A DNA stretch of 64,000 nt from Paramarasmius palmivorus (GCA_037176845.1 JAYKXP010000059.1:186001-250000), one strand, 5' to 3'. Positions 31,354-44,710 are shown, numbered from the stretch's first letter. Notes: generated from the letters alone by a model not told the origin. Numbers and translations are program-made.

Positions 31354-32954
31354 TTTCTGTTACTGACACCTGACGCGTAACCAGCCAATTTCGAGGTCAT
31401 CGGTGGTGTTTCCAGCTCCGGAGATGAAAGACACCAATACGAGGCGAAGGACAACGGTATGACTTTTGCTTTTTTGACTCACTTCACAATTCATTCAACC
31501 AAGAGCTCTTCCCAGGTTGTCACCCAAGATCTTACCTTTGAATGCACACGGTTTCATTATACGTCCTGGTCTCCGTTGTTGACGGCTCTTTTCCGAGTCT
31601 TGTTCGGGGCAACATCTAGTCAGGGCTTGTTGGGTATTGACTACCATCCCACGCCGTATATGTGAGCTATACAGTACTGTTGTCCATCAGATCTTGAAAC
31701 AGTGTGCACTCCCGTGATGAACGCGCTTGCAGCTTATCCTGCAAAAGCCTTCTTCCAGTTCAAGCGCCTTCCCTGCTTTTGCTCTACCCGAAATCCATCT
31801 GACATCTGAGCTTCTTCCAGGTTTTTCCATGCCACGCGACTGCGCATTGATAAGGGCTATGTATGTTCTCAAAGCTCCTGACTGATGACATTATCTTCGT
31901 CGCTTGGCGATCTTTGCGAGATTTTCGGAATGTCTACTATCTCACTGTCTGGTCCATACACACTGGTAACAGGATGACGGAGTTCCTTATAACAGTGTGC
32001 CTTATAGCTTATGAAGACACATGCATTTGTGGGTGGTCAGTGCGCTAGATTATTCCGAGTTGACGGGAGATGCTGATATGCCGGACAGATGAATGGAAAA
32101 GACCCATGTTGGCCTTTTGTTGTAGAAACATACGGCAAGTTTTCGTACTTCTTTACGATGAGGACTCGGAGCGCGTGTGTAATCCAGTCGGAGAATACAG
32201 CTCTAAAAATATTGCTCGTACACCAACACTTGATGGTCCCCATGACTGACTGTACAATGCAATCTGTCAGCATTTCATCCCCGTTCACCGTCAGGGCACA
32301 GGATACGCCGAAGATTAGGATGAAGTCTTGATCGTCGAAACTATATAACGGATCGTGCTTGTTCTGGCTGGCTGTCATGGCCAATGCTCGCATGGTCCGA
32401 TTACTCGCTCTTGCATCCTTTGCAGTCGGGGCTGTCATTCCCGAAGGCTGCAATTATCAATGCCCTCCGTCAGATAATCAGAATAATCCTTTGGCTCCAA
32501 TACCCGTGCCTTTTGATCCCAACGTTCTACATTGCTAGTAAGATCCACTGTTCTGTCATTGAAGATCAGCTATTAACTCGGACCGAACTGATTTTGCAGT
32601 TACTATGCTTCTGAGCCTCACCAAGTTGTCGGTACCCATTGCGCGTATGCAAAGGCAGATGGATCTTTAACATCATCGGCGGATAATCTGCTTTGTCCAA
32701 AAGAAGCTGCAGATAGCTGTGCATAGCGGAACCTTGTCAAGGTTTCAAGATTAATTACGACACATTATCCACTTTCCCCAGATCATGGTTCTACCTCATG
32801 TGCAATCCATTTAACCCTCGAGCCAGCTTATATTTCGCTGTATACAATTGTACATCTGTCATTATAGATCGTCGCAAATGTGGCTAGAGCACCAGGCACC
32901 GGCGTCAAATCGTCCCTTGGGATACCGAAAGCAAGTGATAGGAGGAAACGCCGT
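31354..32954. other. no convincing gene
   Basis: Several short frames on both strands. The longest is a 138-codon minus frame (32453-32037) with no recognisable motif. Nothing can be joined into a persuasive model. Confidence 0.4.
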
Positions 32955-34228
32955 CTATTCCTCATCATCAGACATGTCTTCAGGGACCCAACCAACTTTC
33001 CTGAGCATGGCATCCCAAGGTGAGGCGGCTTCTGCAGGTGCAGGGGGCACGGAGCCCTTTGTGTTCTCCAGAACAAAATCGTGCAAGACACCGTTGACTC
33101 TATGTTTCTTGGTCAGTGATTGAGCGTTTGAGGCAGAAAGACGAGTGCTCACTCTACGCCGTAGTCAGTGACGACAAAGTGCGGTGCATTTGGTATACTA
33201 GTCAGGGTAACGTTCAGTCCAGCTTCCTTCATCAACTTCTCCTGCTCCAGAGAATATTCGATGGGATACGCGACATCATCAAGACCGTGAATAAGCTTGA
33301 CCGGAGACCTGATCTGGGAAAGGTCATTCTTGGAATAAGCTTTTCTCTGTGTGAAGAAGTCTAGTGTCGCACGACGATAGACGTCAAAGTCTTTCGGGCC
33401 CCAGTTTTTCTTTGCCATCGGATAATTCACTTGGACCAATCTGCAAGTCACCATCACAGGTCAGCTGAATGATCATGAAGATGGATCCACCCGACTTACG
33501 CGGAAATCAGGGTTGAAGTCTTATTGCTGAAGGCTAGCTGTAAAGCTCCGTAGACCGCGTCCAATAGAGCTGCCTCGTCGACCTTGCCCTCCGGGAAACC
33601 TTCAATCCAACAGTCGTGAATCTCCGCTCTTCCTGAGGCAATCTCCGGAGGCTGGAAGTCTGTTGAGTCGCGTTGATGCAGGGACCGAGATGGGTCACGT
33701 ACCTCCTCGAGCCCCAGAGGTGAAATCAAAAATAGAGAGGCGACTTTCTCTGGATATGAGGCCGCTAGCTGTAGCGCAATGATCGTTCCCAGCGACATGC
33801 CGACAATGTGACAAGCAGGGAGCTTGAGGGCCTCCTGGTTGCGAGTTTCGGTCAGCTCGTGGTATTGATGGCAAGGAACAAGAACATTACCATCAACTTA
33901 GCGACATCCTCGGCTGCTTCCCTCTGTCCGTATCCTTCAGGCACTTTGTCCCCAGTGGTTTCACCATGAGCTCGGAGGTCGAAAGAAACGAGATTGAAAC
34001 GCCTCAAACGTGGGTCGGCATATTGCACTATGGGTGGATTAGTTAGAAAAGGGGTGAAAATACTGAAGACATACAATGATATACGCTACGGGCAAGGTAG
34101 ACGGCATGAATGAAGAGTATGGTTGGCAAGTTCTTGTCTATCGACTTTGCGGAGGACGACGTGGGCGTCGCGATGGTATATTTGAACTCGGTCTTGCCGG
34201 TGCTGGACTTGATTTTGACGGAGGGCAT
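32955..34228 (-). CDS. alpha/beta hydrolase (352 residues)
   Basis: Five exons join in phase: 34228-34075, 34027-33891, 33834-33500, 33440-33153 and 33099-32955, with 47-59 bp introns. The fold is recognisable. The beta-strand before the oxyanion region is LPTILFIHA, and a FDLRAHGET segment follows. The nucleophile elbow is GMSLG (Ser111). The acid is in KLIHGLDDVAYP (Asp263 or Asp264) and the catalytic His is in NAPHFV (about 296). All three catalytic residues are present. The C-terminus ends with an acidic SDDEE tail. No signal peptide is seen, so a cytosolic enzyme is likely. The substrate cannot be told from sequence; related proteins include esterases, epoxide hydrolases and haloperoxidase-like enzymes. 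The last intron was placed at GTGAGC..ACATAG because it alone keeps the VNGVLHDFV ending in frame with a good donor. Confidence 0.8.
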
Positions 34229-34985
34229 GGCAAGGTCGGAGGTGCAGTAAAACTCTTGAGAGTATCTCGGGAGTATTTAAAACATCTAGAATAGATCTCG
34301 ATCAGTACGCGCGGTGTATGTATGGAATGGAAATTTGGAAATTTGGAAGCAGCCCCCCAAAATAGGGGACAGTTTGCTGTCCTGCCAACCGAGTCTCCCA
34401 CCACCACTATTATTGACTTTGTCTTGGATTATTGGATGTGTTGGATCTTCCATGATCCGGTGGTACTTTGATTAGCTACTGCTGCAGGAGCCTGGGAGGC
34501 AGTGGATTGACACATCTGAGATCGGGACAACACATTCACGAGATCTCGCGTACTGGTCAAACAACCCAAAAACCTTGCAGCGACCCTCGAACCTGGCTAA
34601 AAGTTCCGAGCCAAGGCGAGACATTAGCTCACAAACCGCCCTACATAACTTAGCTGATGTGCACTGAAGTTCGGCGGCGGTTCCAAATAATAGCTCCTAC
34701 CTTCGCTCCTTCGCTCAAAAATGGGGTGGCGGTAGATCATGATCTTCAGACATTCTGCATTATGGTCTGGACGTTGCTCCTATCCCTCGATGTCAGCCAA
34801 GTGAAATACTTGAACAGTACAGGCGGCCCTGGCCGAATGTTTTGAGATTAACATATATTTTCTGATTTTGCGAATTTCCTTTTAATGCTATGAAGCTTCG
34901 AAAAGAATAGACTTGGGATGGTAAGAGAATGACCGGTGACCGGCACACGCGTCACTTTTCTTGAAGTTCTCCAGTATCAACGCTC
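34229..34985. other. divergent intergenic region
   Basis: Lies between the start of the minus-strand hydrolase and the start of the plus-strand HAUS6-like gene, so it should hold both promoters. No further gene was recognised. Confidence 0.5.
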
Positions 34986-36400
34986 ATGCTATCCCTGTCT
35001 TTGCTAGTTCACCTCCAAATTCTCCAATTCCACAAAGTAGACGAACCTCATTATGACCTGGAACTTTTCGCAGCGAATCGTGGACTTAGAGACAGAACAA
35101 AATTGATGGAGGATATAAGCTACTTCTTGGTGGAATGCAATGAAGGGAGAAACAGGGCCAAGACAGTGCGACACATTGACTAATTTTTCTATAATTAACT
35201 CACACAGACATTAGTAGATTTTTGGGACTTATCCATGTCTCAAGCCTGCGGACAGCACTGTTTTTAGGACGTCACTGGCAAAATATCTTGAAAGTCTTCG
35301 CCATGACTCGATTCGCTCAGAGGAATCTCAGCCATCTTCACATTGGTGGAAGGAAGTCGTCGTTCGAAAGTCCTTACTAGAAGAATGCACAGGGGAAAAG
35401 TACGTATCCCTTTCCTGAGCGGTAGACCTTTAACTCAACATGACACCGTCTGGGCGATAGGTTTCTGAGACTTATGGTCTCCTTTTCGACCCATGTCTTA
35501 TACGAAAAGTCCAAGGGATGTCGATCGCCTCCTCAAGTAGGTTGACTTACTCCTTGAAGATCCTGTCTCATCAACGATCCAGCAAGTAGCATACGCAGAA
35601 GCATTATCGTCTGCCCAATCCAAGAAGAGCGCATGGTTACGGACAGCTTCACATCTACACCAGATTCAAGTAGAATTCGATACTCTACGCGTCGGTCACT
35701 CTTCCTCTAGCTGTGCAATGTTCTCATGTACATCGATAGGTCCGACTCGGACAGCAAAACCCCATCAGCCCCAAATACACCACGTTTTCTTCGGAGAGAC
35801 TGCTGGCTCTACGAAACGCGAAGTTGAACGACATACAACGTCAATGGAACGACGACACAGCCCTCGATTTCTTGCTGGATATCACAGGCATCCAACGCGC
35901 TGGCCACAGCAGTAACGGCTCGCTCATTGGCGACTCGGAGGTGGAAGAAGAAATAAGCCAAACCATCGCAAAGGTGCGTGTAGATTTTGCCGTGGTTCAG
36001 GACGGAGATTGAAGAGTCAGTACCACAGACCACAGTACGCAGTTCATTGGAAAAGCCTTTACCAGTTGCAGCTGCACACCATCCTTCTCAGTTACGCAAA
36101 CTCCGGAAGCCTGCATTCGAGCACACAAAGTCTCAGCGCCTCAAGAAAGAGGTTACTGTGTCTCGAACCATAGCAGGGGACGCTTTGCAAATGGAAGCCC
36201 AGATCGCCTTTGCGCTCCGAGAGGCGTTGGCGAAATCTCAGGCCGACGGAACTAGTTTGGAGCCAAAACAGCATTATTCAAATATCCGGCGAAAGATTGT
36301 GCTACAATTACGGGAGGATAGAGAGTTTCACTGTATCAATTTTGAGGTATATTACTCTTTCCTCGTGGTCATGCTTCGTTCTTACACGGCGGCAGAGTAG
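34986..36400 (+). CDS. HAUS6-like N-terminal protein, probably truncated
   Basis: Exons 34986-35165, 35218-35399, 35461-35536, 35583-35690 and 35740 to about 35940 join in phase, followed by a last frame from about 36008 to 36400. The N-terminus carries the HAUS augmin-like subunit 6 signature as seen in mushrooms: LLVHLQILQF, MEDISYFLV, YPCLKPADSTVFRTSLAKYL, WWKEVVVRKSLLEECTGE, LRNAKLNDI with DFLLDI, and AAAHHPSQLRKL. HAUS6 is part of augmin, which recruits gamma-tubulin to spindle microtubules. Fungal homologues are usually much longer (about 700 residues or more). Here the frame ends after about 330 residues and I see no coiled-coil C-terminal half before 36.7 kb. Two donors are weak (GTCGGT; the join near 35940). 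It is probably a 5' gene fragment or a decaying paralogue. Confidence 0.6.
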
Positions 36401-36728
36401 GGACTGAGGATCAAAGAGAGACCCAGAATCAGCAATCGTGACGCACAACCTTCGTGGTATTAAACTCTTTCTACACACAACTTGCATCCGTATCTGACAT
36501 ACACCAATTGTGTAGATGATAATGACCCGAATTGGCATACCATGGTCAATCCCCTTCGTACCGGTGGCCGTTTGGATAATTTCTGTACAAGGGTCGATAG
36601 TCGATATCACATATTCGGCGATGTTGCCGTTCTACTCGCCTCGAAGCATACAAGCTGTATAGTGAATAGTTTAAACGGGATATCGATCACTTGGGTGGTA
36701 CTTTGGCAATACATATCTTTGGATGAGG
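36401..36728. other. spacer between convergent genes
   Basis: A 328-bp stretch between the HAUS6-like gene and the 3' end of family copy 2. No feature seen. Confidence 0.5.
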
Positions 36729-39700
36729 CTATTCCTCTTCATCCTCAGTTTCATCCATTTTTTCCCATTGCAATTCCACCTGTCCATGTATCTTCCAGTG
36801 CTCATATCTCTGCAGCCTTTGGATTGCTAACTCCCCGAAACCTTGCGCCATAGTACGAAAGCGAAAGACCACACGCTGCAGTTCATTCTTTGCTTCTCGA
36901 GCAGGAATTTTGTACGTTTGGGTGCATGGAAATCCATCTGCGTCTGCGTCCCATTTTAGGATCGCCTCGAGCACTATTGACTTTTTTCTACGACGCGTCA
37001 AGAATGTGAGAACGAGCTCTCCCGGAGTTGGGTTAAAAAATAAAACCAGGCATCTCCCCTCATCCCATAAACGAATATGATCACCCCTAGCCTGGGCATC
37101 AACGCTATCGCTGGCTTCGAATCCCACCCGGTATGTGAAGAAGGAGCCGTGCCTTACGTTCCTTTTCCATGCCCTTCGATTTGCAAAAACCGCTCTGCAG
37201 TACGATCTTCTGCAGTCATCTCCTGGTGCGTGACACTCCATTCCGGCCAGACTGAGGATATTTGGATGCTTTGTGACGTGTTCAGTGACGGCCGCTTTGT
37301 GTTCTTCCGAACCGTTGTCGAAATGACGAAGAATGAGTGTGGTCAGCTGCGGTTTTTGAGCACTAATCACCTGTTGCCGATGAGATGCCCATTGTAGATA
37401 TTGTTTTTGGACCACAACTCCATCCAACTCTAGAGCACATGCATCGTGGTCATCTTGAGCGCAAGCGAGAGTGAAGGAACTGGCTGTGTTATTCTGGGTC
37501 ACAGGGATGTACGGTACCCAACTGTTAGATGGCATCGATGTCCCAGCGAAGGTGGCGAGTAAAAGCCATAGATGTGATAGCCTCTCTCCACGGGGCTCGT
37601 CACCACCCCAGATTGCCTCGCTATCAAGTGTAGTGCCTATCATTTTCGGTAGAAGTTCAGTGAACTGCTTCATCGTCATGCTCGGTGAGGGCGCCGCCAC
37701 AACTGTCGCCACTGTGTTCCGAATTTCCTGAACCCTTCGATACAGATCATCTGCGTCGACAGAGGATCTAAGTGCCTGCAGCGCGTCTTCCAGATGATCC
37801 CACGTCTTCTTTAGGTGTAGCCCTAGTAACTCAAAGTGCGAGTCTGGTTCCTGAGTGGGGTCCTGCCGTCCGTATTGCTGATATCTCCATGTCACTTCTT
37901 GTTTTCGCGCTGCAAGTCGGGAGTGCATCTCTCGTAAGCATTCGGGGCGTAGCTGCGTGGCAAGCCGCTTGTCCAGATCTCTTCTCCCGTCAACAAACGT
38001 ACACTCCCTTTCCCACAAATACACCTCGAGAATAGCGCATTCAATGATGGTCAGAATTTCGTTCTCTATGAAAGGTGCACGCTTTCCCGAGGCGTCCGTG
38101 ATTCCTGGAACGAGACCTACACGCGCGTGTTGTTGGTTGTCGAGGAATGTAGATACCGAATACCATAACTTCCGAAGGTCGATGTATTTCTTGTCGTGGT
38201 CTGACAGCGCAGATCCAACAGAAATACGATCTTCGAGATCACCAGATTGACTACTCGGGGTGCCAGAGAGATTCCAGGTCAGGGATAAAGTGCTCTGTTT
38301 CTCTCCGACCTGGAATAACCGACTACGGATATGCTGAGCATGCTCCAAGACATCGTGAAATAGCGGGCTCCGTAGAAACCCGTCGTTCTCTTGCTTAATT
38401 TGGCTCGCGAGTGTGACCTGGTAGTATGAGCCAGTACCAGGAAGCATTTCCAGCTTCGACGAGAATACTGCAATCGATTCCGCGTCGCGTTCATGGCAAA
38501 CAAATGTGAAGGCGCGCGAGTCTGTGAGAAGTATCGTGATGCTGAGGTCTTTGAACGCAGTGCTGGTAGCTTGCTTTTCTGATGCCTGGCAGGCAAGCAG
38601 TGCGTAATACAAAGTGATTGAGTTTGCCCCAAGTCGTTGGAGTGGCCCAATCCAGGATGTCGCTGCCGCAAAAAATTCTCCTTCGTTATAGACAGTGAAC
38701 GACCTTGGGGAAGGCACTTTCTCTGCGAAGCCGAGGTCCTCCCTAATGTGCGGAGATGTGATCATGGGATAATATGGATCGTCCGAGGTATGGAGCTGAA
38801 GTGTCATCGTCAGCCCCGTTTCCTCATCCCATGAAGGGTTCCATCCCCATAGCACTATGCGAACCAATGAGAGAGCAGCTTCCATTGCAAACCACACATA
38901 TGGGCCAGCAGAAGCATCACTGCTTTTGACAAGGCTGAAGCAGCCGATATACCCAGCGACGATCATCGCCATTCCAACGGCAATCAAGAGCTGATAGGTG
39001 ACTAGCATTGGGTCAACATATAGAATTTCCGTAAGTTTTGCTTGGATGTCCTCTGGTGCGCGATCTCTACCTTCTTCCGTGCTAGAAGGCGGATTGCTCT
39101 GGCGCAAATACTCGCGAATACGCTGTTCCAACGGCTGTGCTTTCCGTGCGTACTTTTCCTCAAATACATCGCTGTTGTTGTGCTTGAATTTCATCCATTG
39201 GAGGCTTGTAGTGGTGATATGGTGTATTCGGAGTTGTAGTGCTAACTGGATACATACAGCACACAGGAAGGAACCAAAGGAACGGAGCGCGGGGTATACC
39301 CACGATAGGGGACTGTTCCAATGACCACTGGACAGATAAATGTATGGGGTAATGCTGATGAGTGCGCACAGGGCCGACATCAGCACCAACAACCCATTCC
39401 AGGAGAGGAAAGGCTGTTATACGATGTATCAGCTAAGACCGCTTTACTGCAGGGCTTGAACTCACCTCGAGAATCAGTCTGAATGTATGGCGTACTCGAA
39501 AGCGCACTCTCCTGAACATCCCTTTGGCGGCTTGAAAAGAATAAACGAAGTATCTATGCTTGATGGCGTAGAGTACTGTGCGCCCGTACCACTTTCAATG
39601 TGAAAGGTTAGCGTTTCAAATAGTGAATCCAGCAGATGTATCGTACGTACTGAAAACTGTTTTCCTCCCTCTTCCCAAGATCTACCGTTCCATTCCTTCA

Positions 39701-40142
39701 AAGCCTCAGCAGGTTCGTATCTGCCTCGTGCACGTCTCCACCCGGGCCATTCAAACCCAGAAACGAGATGAGGATCATCTATATGTTGCTCCTCCAGAAG
39801 CTTCCGCAGTTTCACTTCTGCACCATATAGCCCGGTATCCTTGTCTATTGTTACCATGGACGAGACAGAGCCAGCCGTACCAAACCCGGCATCATCTAGC
39901 CAGCGCCCGCCGTAGAACTTGGAATACGTCATGGTCCCAACAAACGTTGCAAATCCTGCTTTCACGCTCCCGAGACTGCCAAACAATGAAAGGGTCGAAG
40001 CGGCCGCGTAGAAGTAGCCCTTTTCAAGGGAAGAACCGACATGGCGTTCACATTGTTCAGTACCGAGTAGAGGCAGAAGGGCTGAGACGTCTTGTATTCC
40101 GCCGGAAAGGGTATCTCCGAAGTTTTCCGGCTCGTTGGACAT
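36729..40142 (-). CDS. five-segment membrane protein family, copy 2 (about 1081 residues)
   Basis: Three exons: 40142-39647 (MSNEPENFGDTLSGGIQDVS), 39530-39466 (includes MFRRVRFRVRHTFRLILE), and 39413-36729. The second intron is canonical (GTGAGT..ATAACAG). The first needs donor GTACGA at 39646 and acceptor TTTTCAAG at 39531; a second acceptor at 39523 would also keep frame. The total length is a multiple of three. The N-terminal module has one hydrophobic segment. The large part has four (LMSALCALISITPYIYL; LRSFGSFLCAVCIQLALQL; LLIAVGMAMIVAGYIGCFSL; VWFAMEAALSLVRIVLWGW). A long region of alternating strands and helices follows, with the Cys motif CHAPGDDCRRSYC near the end and an acidic tail. 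It is the most diverged full-length member and the only one with the extra intron. Function unknown; probably an integral membrane protein with a large soluble domain. Confidence 0.75.
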
Positions 40143-42436
40143 GGAATAGTGAGAGCAACAATGCCCGCCTCTGAGCGACTGGGAATGACGATGGGGGTTT
40201 GGGCCAGACAACAGTCGTACGCGTGTAGCCGTTTCAATTCCATTTGTCAACGTATGGGCGCCGGCGTCTCTTCCTAAACACTAGATTGAGTCGTTTAGTC
40301 GCACGCATGTTGGGGTCTTCCGCCATTGAGAAGTAGCATTGTGATCTTTGCTGAACTAGGTTTCTAAACGAGTTGCAAGGGCGAATGCTGAGACTCTTGC
40401 ATTGACGGTAATAGCTAGCGAAAACGCACCTTGAGCCTGCACAACAAAGTGTCCAAGTGGCCTTGGCCTGTCTACGCTTCCGTAGGTAGTACACTTCGGG
40501 TACACTCCTCTATTTCATTCTATCACGCGGCAGATTATTTACCGTCCTGGCAGTTAGGTATGATGAGCAATACAATATATAGAATTTAAAAAGTGGATCC
40601 TACTTCTGAGCCATAGTGTCGCCTTGGTCTTGCCCATGGTGGTTGACCCGAGCAACCATTGGAACGGTGAACCCTTCAGATCGCTGCACGTGACGGCTGG
40701 ACGCGTCTCGACCTCGACTATCATGTCAATAACATTGTCGTTGGTTTATGACCGTCATGTTCCCCCGCGGCCTGCTTACCTCCTCACCTCGCGCTGCTTG
40801 CCCTTCCTCTTCTTTCCTCCCCCCCAACAAACAATTTTGATCCTCTTTGCTTGAATTCTTTGATTTACTCAACTGTACGAATCGAGGACTCCAAACTGCT
40901 AGAGAAAAGAAGCGGTAATGCCTTTTTAGTTTCCTCGTTCCCTGGCCGTCACTGATTCTCTATGGAAGTTAGAGAGTCGTTACGACTCTCGTAAATCTTG
41001 CCCGTTTTTCCACCTAGAATCACCTCTCAATCCAACATGCAAATAGTCCCACCGAAAATGGGTTACATTTGACGTTTCTATCTATCCTTTTACATCAGGA
41101 CCCTATGTGCCCTAGAACTCAGATGGAGGTTTTCGTCCTGATTTATGGCCACGGGGTACGTATTTGAACAGAATGTGGCACGGAACTAGGGCTAACGAAG
41201 GGACTATAGATCGGTTGACTCTACTAGCGTTCTATCGTTCATCCACTCGCGCTTTGTTCATCACAGTAAGTGTTTCACCTGCTAATCACCGCCTACTAGT
41301 TGTTGACGAAACATTTATACGATTGCTTCTCTCTTCGCTCCAGCTATGAACTTCATACAAGATGTCATTCCTCCTCTTTAGCGAGAACCAATTGGCTTGG
41401 GAATAGAAGGTTCAAAGCACCATCGAACCATCCCACAAGGACGCTTTTGCCGGATGTAGCGCTAAACGTCTCGGGTTTCCAGTTCTAGGATTAGCCGGGA
41501 GTTTTCCTTGCTTAGAATAAGAGCGAATAGGACGCGTTGGCAGATTTCGGTGTGCCGTATATGCTCAACACCGAATTACGAGTTCCAATAGACTTCATTA
41601 CTCTCAAGGTAAGTCCTCCCCGTGATTTCAATGTCCCGACTCAACTCGTTTAGCTCTATTTGTCCAGGCAAGAAAAAAATGAACTTGAACGTGTGGTTGT
41701 GATGCACAGACCCAGACTTCTCTCCTCCATGATTACATCCTGGCATGTCCTTGACATTTGAGCCGAATGATTTCGGCTTTGTAGCAAGTTCGGTTATTAT
41801 TCGTTACTCGCTCTATTGCCGTAAGTTGGCTCGTTGAGCTTGACTATCCGGTTCTAACACCTTCGTCAGTGCACTCTCGTTCTTCTACTCATCCAGTCTT
41901 TTATCCATGTCTACCTAGGTTGCATCCTTCCTTCTCGGTATATGTGCACAAGCTGATCTGTGTTGTAGATGCGGGCGGTTCCTCTTGAAGGATTCAACCA
42001 TACGCGTTTTGCTAATGTCAAAACGCCGCCTATTGATTGCTAAAGACAGTCAACTTATTCCGCATATTATGGATGGTATGTCGTCCGTGTCTTCAGGTTA
42101 TTTGCCCAATATTAACTTGGTATTCTTGTCACTGGGCAACAGCATCTCTTACTCGCTGGAGAAGAAGCATCGGCAGGATGACATAGCGTTCCATTTCAAC
42201 AATCAATCAGACTATTCGGGAGTCTTCTCGGTTTCAGAGCAGAAATTACACCTTGCGGGGACACATCCACCATGTAATGAGACCACACAGACGCGAATCT
42301 CCGCGCGATGAAAGAATCTTGCACATGGAAGGTTTTATCTGGCATAGGCGCACGTAGTGGGATAAATAGCGAAAGGTGAGTTCACTTTACCTTCAGGATA
42401 TCCTCGTCCTACTCATACTACTCATCAGGCATCACA
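40143..42436. other. long intergenic region, no convincing gene
   Basis: Contains exon-like pieces on the plus strand, such as LTFEPNDFGFVASSVIIRYS at about 41745-41800 followed by a GTAAGT, and a 24-codon ORF at 41969. These cannot be joined into a gene. Also contains the 19-bp palindrome at 40972-40990. A TATA-like ATAAATAG at about 42361 precedes the fungalysin start. Confidence 0.45.
40972..40990. repeat. perfect 9-bp inverted repeat
   Basis: GAGAGTCGT, one T, ACGACTCTC. It is isolated, with no T-run after it, so it is not an obvious terminator. Confidence 0.6.
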
Positions 42437-44710
42437 ATGACTGCCTTCGACACATTCCTTTCTTCTGTATTTCTTGCTATCCTCTACTCGGCACGCAGTA
42501 ACGCTGCAACTTGGCCTTCACCCTCCACGTATGCTACTCACAGCATCAGGGATTTAGGCAAGGGGTTAAATGTAGAGACATTCCACCCAATTTCTGACTA
42601 CAAAGTACATAAACTTTATATCTTCAAATGCGCGTTGCTGACGACCATGGCAGACCTTTGGAGAAGGCCTCGACGTGCCTCACGTCCTTTCCGAAGCGAC
42701 CCATGAGGACCAGGTGGTCTCATTTGTAGCCTCACAGCTGAACATCGACAAGTCCAACGTGTTTTATAAATCCGGTGTTGATACCCAAGGCCACAAGCTC
42801 GGCTACGTCAAGCAGTCTTATGTTCGTGATTCATCTATGCTCCACTAATTGAGCTGACACATCTCCTCACAGAATGGCATTCACTTCGTCAACTCGGTCG
42901 CAAACGTCGCTTTCCAGAACAACAAGGCTGTAGCTTTTGGTCATTCTTTTGTCGATACTAGTGCGTGCTCAAATTGATTCCGAGTGTGTTATGTCGCCCT
43001 AATGTCCCGACAGAGAATATTGCTCCCTCCAAGCCTTCAGTTGATGTTCAATCGGTCATTGCTAAGACTGAAGAGACCCTCGGAGGGAAGAAGAGTGATG
43101 CGGAACCAACCCTGCAGTATTTGGCCCGCGAGGATGGATCGGTCGCTCTTGTACACGCCTTCCAGGTCGCAAACGAAGAGGTCGGGACCTGGTACGAATC
43201 CTATGTCGACGCTCACTCCGGAGAACTTCTCTCGGTAGCTGATTTCGTTGCTCATGCTTCGGTGAGTACTTATCTACGAAAGCTTATCATAATTCGAAAC
43301 TAATTCCTCTCTTCTAGTACAAAGTCATCCCTGCATGGAAGCAAAGCATCCCCAACGGCCTAGAAATAGTCAACAATCCGGTCGATTTCTCTTCGTCGAG
43401 GTTCGGATGGCATAGCACTGATAACGTGACGTTCACTAACACCACCGAGTTCGTATTGTCTTTACCTCATGAGATCATGACCTAACATCTATCCCAGAGG
43501 GAACAATGCTGTAGCCTTCAAGGACTCTAGTACCACTGTGCAGTCCAGCAGTGGCCTAAACTTTATCTATACCTACGATCCTTCCGTCGACCCAACCGGT
43601 GGTCAGAACCTTGATGCGGCTCGGACTAATGCCTTCTATCTGGCCAACACGTACCACGATGTCCTGTATAAATACGGGTTTACGGAGGCACTGTTCAACT
43701 TTCAACAGAACAACTTTGGCTCTGGAGGACAAGGGGATGATCCAGTTCTAATAAGTGTTCAAGATCCCGAGGACACCAACAATGCCTTTTTCTACACTCT
43801 TCCCGAGTAAGTTTCGATATACCATTCTTTTGGCAAGTCAGACTAACTAAATCTGTCACTAGTGGTCAACCCGGAGGATGTCGTCTGCACTTGTTCACCT
43901 ACACCAATGTCAGCTTCTCTGTTGCTTTATCAAACATGTTCGCTCACACCCGTTCTAGCCCCGCCGCGACAGCGCAGTTCAGAACGACATTCCTATTCAC
44001 GAGTTCACTCATGGCCTCACTAATCGTATGACTGGTGGAGGCACTGCGCTTTGCCTGCAGACCCTCGAAGCGAGTGGTATGGGAGAAGGATGGTCCGATG
44101 CAGTAGCCGAGTAAGAGCGATTTCCGTGTGCACATGAGGATGCTACTCACAATCTGCGACTAGCTGGTTTATTCAGTCAAATTCGTCCACTGTCCGAGAC
44201 ACCGTCATGGGAGGGTGGATCGTGAACAACCCTGCTGGAGCCCGTTCTCACCCTTATTCCACGTCTCCTACGGTCAACCCACTCAGGTATTCTAGCATTG
44301 CACAATTGAACGAAGTCCATGCTATCGGTGAAGTCTGGTGCGTACAATCGTGTCTCATTCATTTACGTTTAGACTGATCATGACCGTCTTACACGTTGAA
44401 TCATAGGGCCAACATGTTGCACAACGTTTATGCCGCTCTCGTTGCCCGGCACGGTTTCTCGTACAAGGCACGCACCAATAGTGGAACCTCCGAAGGAAAT
44501 GTCGTGTTCCTGCGCCTCCTCGTCACTGCTCTCACTCTGCAACCTTGCAACCCGACACTGCCAACCGCGCGCGACGCTTGGATTCAAGCCGACCAGAATC
44601 TCTACAAGGGTGCGAATAAGTGTCTATTATGGAGAACATTTGCTAGCAGAGGCTTAGGTGTCGGTGCAGCAGGATACCGCGACTCTACCTCTGTTCCTGC
44701 GGGGTGCTAA
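42437..44710 (+). CDS. fungalysin-type (M36) secreted metallopeptidase
   Basis: Ten exons join fully in phase: 42437-42604, 42654-42821, 42873-42960, 43014-43261, 43318-43448, 43498-43806, 43863-43908, 43959-44110, 44164-44337 and 44407-44710. They give 595 residues, the usual size of a fungalysin precursor. An N-terminal signal peptide (FLSSVFLAILYSARSNA) is followed by an FTP-type propeptide (to about residue 215) and the catalytic domain. The zinc site is complete: HEFTH at about 400-404, with the third ligand Glu in GMGEGWSD at about 429. DGQPGG and GNNAVAF are typical family segments. These enzymes are secreted, self-activated and degrade extracellular protein such as elastin or collagen, and are used by fungi for nutrition and host interaction. 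The ATG at 42437 was chosen because it starts the signal peptide. Confidence 0.9.

Noticed and set aside
32037..32453. 138-codon minus ORF
   Set aside because: No recognisable domain, no splice partner and no conserved neighbour.
36482..36853. 123-codon plus ORF at the 3' end of family copy 2
   Set aside because: Overlaps the end of the well-supported minus-strand gene and has no features.
41560..42060. Chain of exon-like plus-strand pieces before the fungalysin
   Set aside because: Individual pieces look coding and one ends in GTAAGT, but I could not build an in-phase model with a start.
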